A model generated the notes under the pieces. That model searched no databases. It was not told where the DNA came from and saw only the letters and a program-made list of their open reading frames with translations. From positions 36,301,652 to 36,365,651 of the forward strand of contig JASWHV010000012.1 in assembly GCA_030760725.1 (NCBI GenBank): a stretch of DNA of 64,000 nt, given 5' to 3'. Shown here one piece after another: positions 52,986 through 64,000 of the stretch (position 1 is the first letter of the stretch; every line of letters starts with the position of its first letter). A program made the translations under genes and the position numbers. This DNA is from Neostapfia colusana (taxonomy: Eukaryota; Streptophyta; Magnoliopsida; Poales; Poaceae).

Positions 52986-53209
52986 CTATCCGCGTTGGAA
53001 CCTAGCAGCTACAAGTCGGGTGACCTTCTCCACGGCAGACTTGGCCGCCCCCGACAGCTCTGTGCTGCGACCCTGCGCCACAGGGTCCAGGGAGATGCTG
53101 GGGTCGTAGCTCCGAAGGCAGGAGAGCACATGCTTTGCCACCTGCTGGGCCAGAGCCTTGCCTTCGGCCTCCAATTTCTCCCCCATGACGTTCTCTAGAG
53201 AGGGATGAT
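52986..53209 (-). pseudogene. C-terminal end of a Tat antisense ORF
   Basis: On the minus strand the frame reads HNHPSLENVMGEKLEAEGK, ALAQQVAKHVLSCLRSYDPS, then RLVAARFQRG and a stop at 52986. It looks like real protein (amphipathic helices, no stops) and stands where Tat elements such as maize Grande carry an antisense gene between pol and the 3' LTR. Codons upstream of 53209 come from LTR D, so the apparent ATG at 53282 is not its own start. The N-terminal part was separated by the LTR insertion. Confidence 0.6.
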
Positions 53210-56118
53210 TGTGACGGACTGGAATCCGTACGCCTAGGATCTCAGAGGGTGGTGCCGCACAATGCGACACCCGACAGCACACATCATAAGGACAACATTA
53301 TATTACATAGAAAACAACTAAATATGTACAAAGAGGTACAAACCTTCAGTTTACAACTAAGTACAAATTTTAATAACAGCGGTAGCTAAATTTATACAAC
53401 TCACGCCCGCCTAACTAGCAAAAGCCGGTTGTCCAGCGCTATGGACAACCCACACTAGCTTCACTCCTCAGCTCAGTGCGGCGTGTACGGCTCCCACTCA
53501 GGCGTGGTCCCCGACGGAGGGTAGCCCTCGCCAGTGGACTCGTACACCGAGTCTGTGGGGGTAATCCTCACCTGAAAAACACTCATAGCAGCAACCGTGA
53601 GCACGATGGCTCAGCAAGGCTTAACAGACTCACCTACACATGAAACTCTACATGCAGGTTATACAACATAGGATGGCACATTGCAGCAAACGGACACGCC
53701 TATAAGTTCATCCTTAGTTCATCTTTTAGCCACAAGTTAACAGTTCATGAACCTGAAATTTAGTAAGCGATATTTGGTGGCACACATGTAGCAATACAAT
53801 TTATACATATCAGCAGAATTGAATCACAACATTCCATAATTTATCTACGTCACGACGCAGTGAACAAGCGGTACTCATCACTGCGAGGGACGGTGAATCA
53901 ACTCGATATACACCTGCAGGGATACCTGAAGAGCACGTCACGTACGCCCACCCGTGGAGCTGCACAACACGCTCACTTGATGTCGTACAGGATAACCTTT
54001 CACCAAACAACCCAAATGTCGAACCGGTCGCACCCAAACGGACTGGAGGTTTCCTACACGGAGCATCTCTCTATGGCCGTTAGCGGATTTCCATCTTGCT
54101 GCCCTCAACCTACACCTATAAATTGGTGCGTTATGCCTCGACGCCCGGAAATATAGGTGACATCGGTTTCTCGGGGCCCATATATCCGATATGCCTTCGG
54201 TACGTTCAATACTTGTTCAGCAGGGCCACACACGGATCGGTCCTCAATTGACACGGACAGGGATGCGCCCACAAGACTTCCTCTTGCTGCGCCCTAGCCC
54301 CTGCCTAGTCTCATTTTCTTACTAAAGTGATCTCACATCACTCGAATCAATCCGGTGTGTCCCATAGCCTATAATCGCGAGTAGATTCCAACTACTGGAC
54401 TTGTATTGAAGTTCTATGAACATTAAGCACAGCCTAACTACTCGAGGACTTAGACACTACCCTCACCCTTGTGGGAATAATCTGGCTATGCACTTGGGTT
54501 TCATCCATCCTACACCTAATGCACAAACATACCTCATGCTAAGTATACATAAAGCAAAACTTTATAAAACTTGTTAATGCAAACCGGGGCTTGCCTTGTT
54601 GCTGCAGGTCAGTAGTTAGGGTCTCATCCGAAAGGAGAAAATCCAGCACTTCCGGGGTTTCGTCGCCTTCAGCAACTACACGTAAGCAATATACTATATG
54701 TCAAATTAAATGCAATGTGTTAAATTGAATATGTAAAGACCATAACTCTAGCTGGCCCTCCCCTTTGGCTATGAAATTTTTATGGTGGCTTGGTAGGGTT
54801 CTAACCAGAGACTTGACCAAGTTTCATTTGAAACAAAGTTCATCTAAGCTATGTACAAATAAAAGTCTATTTGGTCATTACTAGAGTCTCTAAGGATTTC
54901 CAGGGATATTCATGGGTCAAACCATTACTTTCTGGAAATTAGAGTTTGAGATGGTTCTAATGGAGTTGGTTTCATGTCCTTTGAAGAATCCTAGGAGGAT
55001 TTATGCCCTAAACAAGATTTGAGAAAATCTGAAAAATGTTTCTGTACATTTTTTCCATTTTCTCAGGGCAGTTCACTTAATCACACCATCAGGGGGACTA
55101 AATGAACGTGGATGGATCTGAAATTTTTCCTGTGACTCAAGGATTTTCAAATGAACATCCCAGCAAAATTTTAGAATTTTCTATAAATTAATTCTTCAGA
55201 TAAAATTCCCAACAGTTTGAACTTTAGGGAATTAATTCTGGAAAAATAATAACTTTCATAAGCTGAAACTTGTTTTGCTGGATAGTACTGGAAGAGATGA
55301 ATCCAACAAAATTTGGTTCACTGAATTTGGACACTTCTACCCAAACTTATGAATTTCTAAAGTTTGGGCCGATACCTAAATTATTTCCTAAAGAAAATCA
55401 CCTCCCGCGCTTAAACAGTGACTGACAGTGGGGCCCACCCGTTTAAATTAAACTAACCACGTGCGCTTAGCTCAGCAGCTGACACGTGAGACCCGTGCCC
55501 TTCATCTACCTCGTGACGCCGCCGCCCCGAGCCGCCGGAGCTCCGGCGAGGTCGGCGTTCCCGGCGACCTAGCTCGCCGGCGATGGTGAAACTTGCCGCC
55601 CCCACGTAACTTTGGACGCTGAACACGCTGGACACCATGATGCCCCATCTAACCGCCGTAGCTCGCCGGCGACAAGCACTATGTCCCTGTGCAACATCGG
55701 CAACACGTTCCCGTCCTTCTGACCACCCCCTTTGCGCGCTAATCGCGTGACCACGTCCAGGGAAGCCTCAGGAAGCTCGGCATGACCTCAGTTGGGTCCT
55801 AAACTGCCGACAAACCGAACCTCACCGGCGACCCTCTCTTCCGCCGGACTGGTTATCGGTGAAACTAGGGTTTGGGTGGTTGTTCTTGCGGGTTCTTGCT
55901 TGGGGAGAAGCACACGGATGTCTAGAGCGTGTGTGAGTTGTAGCTCGACCAGCGGTTGCCTCTGTGCCACGAATTTTGCCAACGACCGATTTCTAACCTT
56001 AAGGTACACCGTGGAGGGAAACTCGGAATTCTCGCTCTACACCGCATGGAATGGCAAACGGTTTCCTCCTACAGCTTCCTCACAAGCAGGCACACCTTTT
56101 TGTAAGGGCCTCAGTTTT
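53210..56118 (-). mobile_element. Long LTR (LTR D), minus strand, 5' part cut off
   Basis: The left edge TGTGACGGACTGG is the reverse of a CA-ended 3' LTR terminus. The sequence then follows LTR C closely (GGTGGTGCCGCACAATGCGACA, the GCAAACCGGGGCTTGCC landmark at 54584, an AT-rich block, and a GC-rich block from 55420). It is abutted by LTR E at about 56119, before its own 5' AT-rich part is reached, so E probably inserted into it. No primer site sits at the left edge, so it is a solo or 3' LTR. Confidence 0.7.
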
Positions 56119-59100
56119 TGACACACATTGGCAGTGTTCATCACCACACCACACACCTCATTTGAGGAAGGATGATGAACACAAATGAAGAGCAAGTAAC
56201 AATTATCAACATGCTCATTAGAGAACAAACTCACACATTGCAAAAGTGGTATTTTCCACATGTGATATAGGTGGGCTGGACATATGAAAACTCCTACACT
56301 TTAATAAGGATGTCCATGCCAAGTTTCACCCAAATTCAAAACCCTTTTGAGGTCATTTTGGGTATAGTTAGGAAGAGGGCAGTTTGAAACCATATTCAAA
56401 TTCAAACTGTTTTTATCCCATGAATTTAAAAGTGGGAGGCATATTCTTACTCAGCACATTTTTGCGAGCCCACACGCCAATTTTCACTCCATTTGGAGTT
56501 GATCTTGACATGAACTAAGTGGGGCAAATTCAAACTTCATTTGAATTCAAAACTGCACTTGTGCTGAAATTCACTCAAACCAAACCCAATTCGAATCCTA
56601 TTCAATTTGAATGGCTCAAGGGTGAATAATCTGAATCACCAGGGGTATTATGGGGTTCACTGTTCACTACAGTGATCAGGAGTAAATTTCAGAGGTTAAA
56701 ATCCCGGGTGGGACCCACATGTCATAGAGGGAAGAAGGAGAAACTTGCAACCAAAGTCAGAGTCTCGGTGGGAAATTCCACCGAGCAGCTGTCGGCTGTG
56801 CCACCGAGCAGCTACCGGCGCCACCAGCTGCTTCCCCCTCCGCGCGCTGGCGCCCAGGGCGGCTTGCTCGCGCCCCCACGCGACCGGCACCGCCTCAGCC
56901 GAGCAGGAGTCGGCCGGCTATATCTTCTCGCGGGCAACCCGAGCAGCGGCATTGTCTCTCGCCACAGCTCTCTGCTCAATCGGGAAAATCAGCAAAACCA
57001 TCTCCTCCTTCGTCCTTGAGCTGCTAGACAGCCACCTGAGGTCGCACTTCACCTCCCCAACACCAGAAACCCCGAGTTCCGACCTCCTTTGCCCAAGAGC
57101 GATCGCCACCGCGGCGACCTAGCCTCAGCCGAGAGTCAGGCGCCTGTGGACAGCGTTCCACAGGCGTTTACACGGTCCAGCAAGAGAGGCAACAGAAGCG
57201 CACGACCTCCGTGCTGCTCTCCTCCAAGTTTGGAAGCCAACCGTGAAGAATCCGCAGAGAATTTCTAGTTTTTGCTCCGGCGACCGTAACCCGAGCTTCC
57301 GGTACGCTTTCTTTAAATTCTCGCTCTATGATCTTTCGGAGGTCATCAAATCTTGCACTTAGACGCTGGACTAGCCGGCGATCAAGTTCTTTTCTGCATC
57401 CGTAGCGTGAAGCTGGCTAGGAGTGACGAATTTCGAGCTCGATCGAGGGCGGTCATGGCAGGCACGATCGGTCACACGGTGCCGACCCACTTGCCGCCAT
57501 CCCCGAACCCTCTTGACACCTTGTCGAGCTCCCTAGAGGTACACTGATGCTGTAGGACCGTTTGTTCGAGATGTTGGCGGGTTAGGACCCACGGTCGACA
57601 GTGCCGAACCTCAACCGAGGCCGCGGCACGTCGCCGGGCTATTTCCAGTCACCCCAGCCCGACCTGACACCACCGACGTGTTCCTCGACGTCGACAACCC
57701 CCTGGCGGCGAGTTTCAGACCATGGGAGGTCCGGCAGCGGCGAGCCGGCGAGCTCCGGGTCTGCTCCGGCGAGGTCGGCGGCGCGGGCGCGGGAGAACGG
57801 CGGGAGGAAGACGATGCCGGCTGGCCCACGTGTCAGCGACAAAAGAATTTAAATCGGGATCGGGTGTGGCCGGGGATCGGCTGTACTGGCGCGCCAATAT
57901 CCTGTGAGCTCCAGTGTGCCGGACACCGCCGCGCTCGACACGTGTGGTAGCTCCGGTGTGCCGGGCACCTCCGCGCTCGACACGTGTCCCCGCGGGCCCC
58001 CGAGAGTTTAAACTTTTTCCCCGATTTTCAGAATTCTTCCAAACTTCAAATCCTCGTAATTTTGGCTAGAAAGCTCCAAATTGAGTGAACCAAATTTTGC
58101 TGGATTCAGCTCTCCGAGTACTTTCCAGCAAATCAAGTTTCACTTCATGAAAACCCTTAATTCTCCAGAATTAATTCCTCAAAGTTTAAACTGTTAGGAT
58201 TTAACTGGAGAATCCTTTGGAGGAAAATCCTGAAATTTTGCTGGGATGTTCACCAAAATATCCCTGAACTACCATAAAAATTTCAGATCCATTTGAGCTC
58301 ATCTGATCCACCTAATGGTGTGATTAGTGAAACTGTTCCAGAGAAAATAGAAAATGTTCAGAAACATTTTCAGAATTTTCTCTGAAATTGTTTAGCTCAT
58401 ATCTTTAGTTAGGAACTCCCAAATTAAGTGAGACCAACTCCATTAGAACCCTCTGAAAATCTAGTTTTCAGAAAGTCATAGTTGGCTTCATGAAAATTCC
58501 TAGAACACCCTAAGAGTTCCAATTAAGGTCAAGGACATAATTAATTGTGGAGGGCTCAAATGAGCTTTGCTGCAAATAAAACTTGACCAATTCTTTGTTT
58601 AGGTTGTAACCAAGCCACAATAAAAGTTTCACAGTCATTAGGTCTGTCTAGCAAAAGTTATAGACTTCACAACTTCAAACCTAATACAAATGCATTAAAT
58701 TAATACATGTATTGTTTCTATCATGTAGTCGCTAAGGTCGAGGAGGAACCCGAAGTCCTAGACTTCGTAACTCCGGAGGAACAGCTAGCCTACGACCAAG
58801 AGCAGCAAGGCAAGCCCCGGTTTGCATTAACCTTTTTACAAATTTTTATTGTTTTGAGCACATACTTGCTTCCTTTATTCTGTGCATTAGAGTCTTGTTT
58901 GGAAGCCCCACTGCATAGCCAAGAGAACCATGGGTTGGGTTTAGGATTGCAAACCCCGTTAGCTACTTCATTGCTAGGATAAAGTAGGATTCGGTACAAG
59001 TCGAGTAGTTGGAACTACTCGCGAGCATAGGCTAGAGGCACTCGACTCGGGTAGTGATAGCACATGAAACACATGGCAAGAAAATGAGACTAAGCGGAGG

Positions 59101-60218
59101 GTAAGGGCAGCAGGACTTTGGGGCCTGTGTGCTGTAGCTCCGCTTGTGTCGATTGAGGACCGAGCCGTGTGCGGGCCTGTTGAACAAGCTAGAACAGTAC
59201 CGAAGACCTACCGGCTATATGGGAACCGGGAAACTGATGTAACTCGGGTAGCTGGGTATTGAGGCATTGCCCGTCATTCAGAGGGTAGGTTGAGAGCTCG
59301 AGGTGTAAATCGGCTGGCGGCACAAAGATGCGCGTGCAGAGACCTCTTGCTCGGGACGATGGGACCGGTTCAATATTTGGCTGACAGGTGAAAGGTAGTT
59401 GCGTACGGCATCCGTGATGGTTGTGATAGGCAACATCGAGTACGGGCGTACGTGACGGGTTATTCGGGTAACCCTACAGGTGTAAATCGATTATAATCGC
59501 CATCCCTCGCGGTCAGTGAGTACCACTTGTTCACTGTACCGTGACGTAGAAATAATAGGCTAGTTACATGTTAAAATGTTGCTGATTGAAAGATGGACAT
59601 TGATTGTTAATGATATGCTGTAGCTTAGAGCTAACTAAAGTTCTTTTCAACTTTGGGCAAAGTACATGAGAGAAATGCGTTTCTTGTTTGATTGCGGCTC
59701 TCTCATGTGCCTTAGCGTAAGGTTCTCCACAACCAGCTGCTAAAACTTGGAAGTAAGGTTCTACTAATTAGGCGAGTCCTTGCAACTGATTTTTACCTCA
59801 TGTAACCCATTACCCTCATGTAGAAGTTCCATGTTTAGGTGAGACGGGTCAGACTTGCTGAGCCTTCGTGCTCACTGCTTGTGTTTGAAGCTTTTGCAGG
59901 GTTCTATGAGGAAGGGACTCCCGAAGAGGAGACGAAACCCCAGGAGGGGAACCCCGTCGAGTGGGAGTCGTGCACGCCGCAGAGTTAGTGTGCGTGTGTG
60001 CTAGCAAGGACACGTTCGAGGGCCGAACGTGCACTTTATGCTTAGTCTACGCCCGCGAGTGTAGACTGAACTTATTTTGATGTAAACATGTTCATAAACT
60101 TGTTTATGTAATAAAATTTCCGCTTCCGCTTTGTACCTTTGACGTGTGTTATACAGTGCTGTGCAACGCAGCACCCCTCGGCGTGATCCTGGCTCGACAG
60201 GACCTTGGAGTCGTGTCA
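56119..60218 (+). repeat. 5' LTR (LTR E)
   Basis: Starts TGACACACATTGG and ends GAGTCGTGTCA, a TGACAC/GTGTCA terminal pair, 4100 bp long. The right edge is firm because the primer site follows after three bases. The left edge rests on the inverted terminal match and on the change from minus-strand to plus-strand LTR landmarks, so it is less sure. Confidence 0.75.
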
Positions 60219-60221
60219 GCG

Positions 60222-60234
60222 TGGTATCAGAGCT
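60222..60234 (+). promoter_or_regulatory. Primer binding site, initiator-Met tRNA
   Basis: TGGTATCAGAGCT, three bases after the LTR end. Confidence 0.95.
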
Positions 60235-61717
60235 CGCTTGAGGTTTAACACAGTACAAAGGTTTTCTTTTTCAAAAATCCAGTGAGGAACGAGTTAGTAG
60301 CCCGTATAAGGATGTTATTAATATATAGAAAGTGGCATATTGACCTATTTGTTATGTCGGAAAATCGTGTATCTTGGGACGTTTATGTCTTGGGGGGTAC
60401 ACGTAAGCGCTGTCTACCACTGCGCACAAGCTGAAGGGTGGAGCCCCATGGGTGGCAGGTAACCCGATCCGCTTTGATATCCTCTACGACTCTTCATGTC
60501 GTTTAGGGTATTCGAGCAACGTCTGTCCCTGGCGTGCGTGGTGCAACTTGGGAGACCCCGTCACGTGGTCTGAAACGTGAACACGTAACTCAAGGCATGT
60601 TTGGCTTGAGAACATCCGGGAGAGTGATGACGGCCGGGTGTACTAACTGTATGGATTCCGGGCTCGGTGTGCAGCCGAGTCTGATGATTGTTTGAGTTTC
60701 TGCAGGTAGCCTGACCACGTAACGGTAGATGTGTAGCATCCGTGTGCGAGTGACGAGTAGTGCCACTGAACTAATGAAGCCGGCTAAGTCCGGTATAGGT
60801 TTTTCCTTTGTGAGGACGTAGTACCGACATAATATGGTGACACATCGACGCCACACCCCATTAAATGAACAACTTCATTTAAAAACTTGAAAGTTTTGAT
60901 CCAAAGCAGTAAAACTTGGTGTAACTCCTTTCCTCAAATAGGATATTCAAAGTTAACAAGTTTTCAACTTATAGGTTGTTAAGGACAGAGCACTCTGTTT
61001 TCGGCTGAATCAAGGCGAAAGTTAATCAGAGGTTAGAGGTTGAGTTCTTTCGAGGTTGGGGTCGTATGATACATTTCTGGAAAGCGTTGGAAGAGCTTTA
61101 CAACTCTTCTGTTGAGGTCCAGAGGTGTTTCATCCCTTAACCAATCGAAAAATGCAGTAGAGTTGCAACTGTCCAGAAAACAGAGCAGAGCAAAGACTCT
61201 CTGTAAACTCTCTATAAATTAAGCATAACTTCCTGCTTAAAAATCCAAAAATAGAAAATGAGGTAGTTCTGGAAAGCTTATGAGATAGGTTACAACTTTG
61301 TAACAGAAAGTTTTGTCAGATTAGGAACAGAATTAACTGGGATTCTTGGATCAAATCAGTACCTAAAGCAGGGAGGTGCTGTCCAATTGTTTCCAGAAAT
61401 TCTGTTAACTTTGACATCTCATAACTTTTGAACCAGGACAGATCTTAGGCCAAGCAAACACTTTCTGGAAAGCTATTGAAGTTAGCTTTAATTTTGATGT
61501 TGAGCTCCAGAATTAGTTTTGCCTTTAACATGGCCTAAATCAGGTTGATATTGAAACTGGTCAGGGCTGTCATGGGAACAGCAGATCAGCCGTCAAATTT
61601 GTTTAAAATTTGAACTATGTTTACAAGTTTTATGGGTTCAATGACATGACGTATGTCATAACTCAATGGTTTACTGTTTAAATAAATATTTGACAGTTCT
61701 CAAATATATTTTTACAG
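60235..61717 (+). other. Long leader ahead of the accessory ORF
   Basis: About 1.5 kb with no frame above 90 codons. It holds donor-like CAG/GTAACC at 60459 and CAG/GTAGCC at 60715. From 61690 it runs TTTGACAGTTCTCAAATAT and then ATTTTTACAG into the ATG, which looks like a 3' splice site. It would be spliced or would hinder scanning. Confidence 0.5.
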
Positions 61718-62662
61718 ATGACAGCAGATAAGCAGTTGGAGAACGGGTGGGTGGTTTCCCACTGTTCTCACCGTAACGGCTACCCGGAAGCATTGTGGCA
61801 AATACTCCGATATTTCGGGTACAACCAGATGCTGCAATACTTCACCCAGGAAGGAGGCGAAGAGGGGAACAAGACGTGGACGATCCATGTCGAGGTTCCT
61901 GCAGGACCTACGCCACCCGGTTGGGTGCCATTCACCGTCACGGTGAGAGGAAGACAACCGGAAGGGATGTGGCAAGTGGCAGCCCGTGACACCATGTCAC
62001 GTTTCTGCCAACTACACGTGCAGGCTATGGAGGGCACTCCATACGCACTCGTTCCGGTGGAGGGACGAGCTCAGCATGTGTGGGAAGAGAGGTAGCTAGA
62101 GGCAACGGACCCGAGTTGCCCAAGGTACAACCCTGCGGAGGCAAATCTCAGCCTCCAGACGAGGGCGGGAAACGCCGTGATGGACAGTCAAGCTGTTCAT
62201 ACGGAGCATCTCGCCACAAAGCTCAAGGAGAGCACAAGCCGTGGAGATCATTTCGAGAGTGCTCACAGCGCACTCCGCAATGTGCTCCTTCCGACGATCA
62301 AGCGACTGAATGAACAACACAATCAGTTGCGTCGTCTGAAGAAGGCAAAGAAGAAGAGCCGTGTTGACATCGCGGCGTTGCAAGAGCTGGTACAAAATCT
62401 GACCCAGCAGAACGAGGACCTTGCTCAAGAGCGGGACGACGCTATTGAGGAAGGACAAGATTGGGAAGAGGACTACAACCAAGCTATGGACGAGGTGCAT
62501 GCATTGCAGGACCTCGTGCCCCCAGTGTTAGGCGTACCGGTGGTCTTGGGTCTTCCAGCAATGGGGGAACCCGGGATGGGAGAAGAGGTGGTAGATCCAG
62601 AGCCACCAGCAGAGGTACCGGAGGAGGATGACCTACAGGAGGTCGAGTTCTACTCCGAGTAG
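61718..62662 (+). pseudogene. Accessory ORF between primer site and gag, one in-frame stop
   Basis: A single frame of 314 codons interrupted only by TAG at 62093-62095. The first part (125 codons) looks globular: helix PEALWQILRYFGYNQML, then strands TWTIHVEV and FTVTVRG, then helix WQVAARDTMSRFCQLH. The second part is a long coiled coil (KKSRVDIAALQELVQNLTQQ and NEDLAQERDDAIEE), followed by a proline- and acid-rich tail ending EEDDLQEVEFYSE. No family is recognised. The ATG at 61718 directly follows TTTTTACAG. The single stop could be a recent mutation, or a second start at 62177 could serve the coiled-coil part. It corresponds by place to the ORF at 26771-27550. Confidence 0.75.
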
Positions 62663-62934
62663 GGGGTTACGGTTGCCAAGTAGGGCAGCCAGGGTAGCGT
62701 AACCCAACTTTTGTAATCGGTGACATGTTGTGTAGACAGTAGCGTATGTATAGGTAGTGACGACATGAGCACGACTTCTCGGAGATCCGAGAATAATGTA
62801 TCTTGTATAAAGTGTATGCTTTATCAATATATGTGAATGTTGTGCAAATTAATCATGTGTCACTTCAATACCTGCGGTTGCTTATGGAATTTTAAGTAAG
62901 ACATGTGCTAATTACTGCTGATCTGAATTTCAGA
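62663..62934 (+). promoter_or_regulatory. Spacer with splice acceptor-like site before gag
   Basis: Non-coding. The end reads GCTAATTACTGCTGATCTG and then AATTTCAG, followed after one base by the gag ATG. Branch-like CTAAT and CTGAT lie 15-27 bases before the AG. Confidence 0.4.
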
Positions 62935-64000
62935 ATGACGCGTACTCGTGCCAACCCTGACGTTGGGGGTACTAGTCAAGGGGGAGAGACCTCCCAACCA
63001 CCTCCCGAGGACTCCTCGGGACAACAGCAGCAACAGCAACAGCAAACACCGCCACTGCCAACGGTTACATTGGCCGACATCGTCGCGACAATGGCGGGCT
63101 CGCATCAGCAACACATAGAGTTGCTGCAGACTCTTATTGCGAATACGTCTCACCCAGAGAGACGTCAAGACCGTGAGGAGCGTCAACAGAGCTCCTACTC
63201 CGAATTCCTGGCAACTCATCCCCCGGTATTCTCAAGGGCAGATGAACCACTTGACGCGGACAACTGGCTCCGCGCCATAGAGATGAAGTTCGGGCTGCTC
63301 CAAATAAGCGAGCAGCGCAAGACTCAGTTCGCGGTCCAGCAGCTCCAAGGATCCGCGAGTGCATGGTGGGCCAACTTTTGTGCTTCACAGCCCACCGGCC
63401 GAGTAATGACCTGGACGGAGTTCCGGACGGCCTTCAGGGCCTATCATATACCGCCAGGTTTAATGAAGAGGAAGATGCAGGAGTTCTTACACCTGCAGCA
63501 AGGGAGCCGGAACGCGCTGGAATACTCCAGGGCGTTCAACGATCTCGCGCTTTATGCGTCGTATCACGCAGATACCGACGAGAAGCGGCGGGACCACTTT
63601 TACCAGGGGCTTAACCCGCTCCTGAAGGACAAGTTAGCGATGTTCAATCGCGGCAGCCTCAACGACATCATTGATGCTGCGATTGTTCAGGAGGACTTCG
63701 GCAAGGAGTTAGCGGCGGCAGAGAGAAAGCGAAGCGCGCCGCAGAGCAGTGGAGAAGGAGGCGGTCCTTCTCAGAAGTTTCGGAAGGTGAAGCGCCCACC
63801 ATCAGGTCCACGCTGGCAACCACCACAGCGGTCGATGCCGTTCCGCAGTCGGCCGTACTCTTCACCGGCATTCCGGCCGGCACTGCCAGCACCATCGCAA
63901 CCACAACAGCAGCAGCGAGCGATGCCGCGTGCGTTTGCACCTCAGCAACGCATGCCGGGCTTTCGTCCACCGAGCACTCCACCAGCAGCGGCCACATGTT
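62935..64000 (+). CDS. Gypsy gag, 5' part, open to the window end
   Basis: 355 codons without a stop from the ATG at 62935. The N-terminus has a glutamine run (about residues 30-36) encoded by CAG/CAA. The gag core starts near residue 83 (YSEFLATHPPVFSRADEPLD) and includes DNWLRAIEMKFGLLQ, SASAWWANF, HIPPGLMKRKMQEFLHLQQG and FYQGLNPLLKDKLAMF. That is a Retrotrans_gag-type domain, which builds the particle around element RNA. After about residue 265 the chain is basic and rich in proline and glutamine. A zinc knuckle would be expected beyond the window. This copy is open, unlike the accessory ORF before it. Confidence 0.93.
   Translation, partial: MTRTRANPDVGGTSQGGETSQPPPEDSSGQQQQQQQQTPPLPTVTLADIVATMAGSHQQHIELLQTLIANTSHPERRQDREERQQSSYSEFLATHPPVFSRADEPLDADNWLRAIEMKFGLLQISEQRKTQFAVQQLQGSASAWWANFCASQPTGRVMTWTEFRTAFRAYHIPPGLMKRKMQEFLHLQQGSRNALEYSRAFNDLALYASYHADTDEKRRDHFYQGLNPLLKDKLAMFNRGSLNDIIDAAIVQEDFGKELAAAERKRSAPQSSGEGGGPSQKFRKVKRPPSGPRWQPPQRSMPFRSRPYSSPAFRPALPAPSQPQQQQRAMPRAFAPQQRMPGFRPPSTPPAAATC

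Larger units (their letters stand above)
47994..53209 (+). mobile_element. Tat-lineage Gypsy element, internally deleted, 3' part cut off
   Basis: Order: 5' LTR (47994-49251), Tat-type primer site, gag remnant, integrase tail, repeat-rich spacer, end of an antisense ORF. Protease, reverse transcriptase, RNase H and the integrase core are absent. The gag sequence (PHLPEKYDRMVKPAEFLQIY) and the primer site mark the Tat/Retand branch. At 53210 it is interrupted by LTR D, and its 3' LTR would lie beyond the window. It ends the host-gene island on the right. Confidence 0.88.
56119..64000 (+). mobile_element. Long-LTR Gypsy element, 5' part (runs off window)
   Basis: Order: LTR E (56119-60218), primer site, 1.5 kb leader, accessory ORF (61718-62662) and gag from 62935. 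The layout repeats that of the Tekay element at 18425-31231, but the gag sequences differ clearly. The pol region and 3' LTR lie beyond the window. The lineage is probably Tekay or a close chromovirus; this is inferred from gag style and LTR length because no pol is visible. Confidence 0.85.

Noticed and set aside
52986..53282. Full 98-codon antisense gene starting at 53282
   Set aside because: Codons above 53209 come from LTR D, so only the C-terminal part belongs to the Tat antisense ORF.
53210..56118. LTR D as the 5' LTR of a minus-strand element
   Set aside because: No GCTCTGATACCA primer site lies left of 53210. Tat sequence continues there instead.
56672..57122. Overlapping frames of 115-125 codons in the GC-rich middle of LTR E
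   Set aside because: Two frames over the same GC-rich DNA, with no domain and no conservation in LTR A or D.
58707..58982. 91-codon frame in LTR E
   Set aside because: The start resembles coding text, but the matching parts of LTR A and D do not keep the frame.

Overview
The window is nuclear DNA from a grass (Poaceae), most of it transposable elements. The grass call rests on Au-type SINEs, CACTA elements with the CACTACAAGAAA end, Tekay-type and Tat-type Ty3/Gypsy elements, and a plant cohesin gene with 11 exons. The species cannot be named from the sequence. There is one intact single-copy host gene, a RAD21/SCC1 cohesin subunit (42028-47199, + strand). Nearly everything else is mobile DNA, much of it nested.

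Layout. 1-6545 is a long LTR lying on the minus strand whose middle has expanded into a tandem array of about 1.03 kb units (1-5297). 6546-7657 is one end of a CACTA element. It is followed by a broken LINE reverse transcriptase (7658-8345) and a probable solo Copia-type LTR (9300-10098). 11126-41517 is a hAT-like element of the TTF zinc-finger type whose transposase is split by a CACTA element (12200 to about 38392). The CACTA carries a broken Transposase_24-type gene. A long solo LTR (LTR A) sits inside one intron of that gene, and a 12.8 kb Tekay chromovirus (18425-31231, minus strand) sits inside LTR A. Another long LTR (LTR C) lies in the same CACTA. The hAT transposase also holds a MITE that itself holds a SINE.

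After the cohesin gene comes a gutted Tat-lineage Gypsy element (47994-53209). It has a G-box-rich LTR, a decayed gag joined to an integrase tail, a repeat spacer and the end of an antisense ORF. It is interrupted by LTR D (minus strand), which is abutted by a + strand long-LTR Gypsy element (56119 to the window end). That last element has a 4.1 kb 5' LTR, an initiator-Met tRNA primer site, an accessory ORF with one in-frame stop, and an open gag running off the window.

The most interesting signal is in the two long-LTR Gypsy elements. Both carry an accessory ORF between primer site and gag, on opposite strands and with little sequence in common. In both, the ATG of that ORF directly follows a consensus 3' splice acceptor. 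In the + strand element the gag ATG does as well. This suggests expression from spliced sub-genomic RNAs. All calls are by eye; element boundaries given as approximate are so marked.
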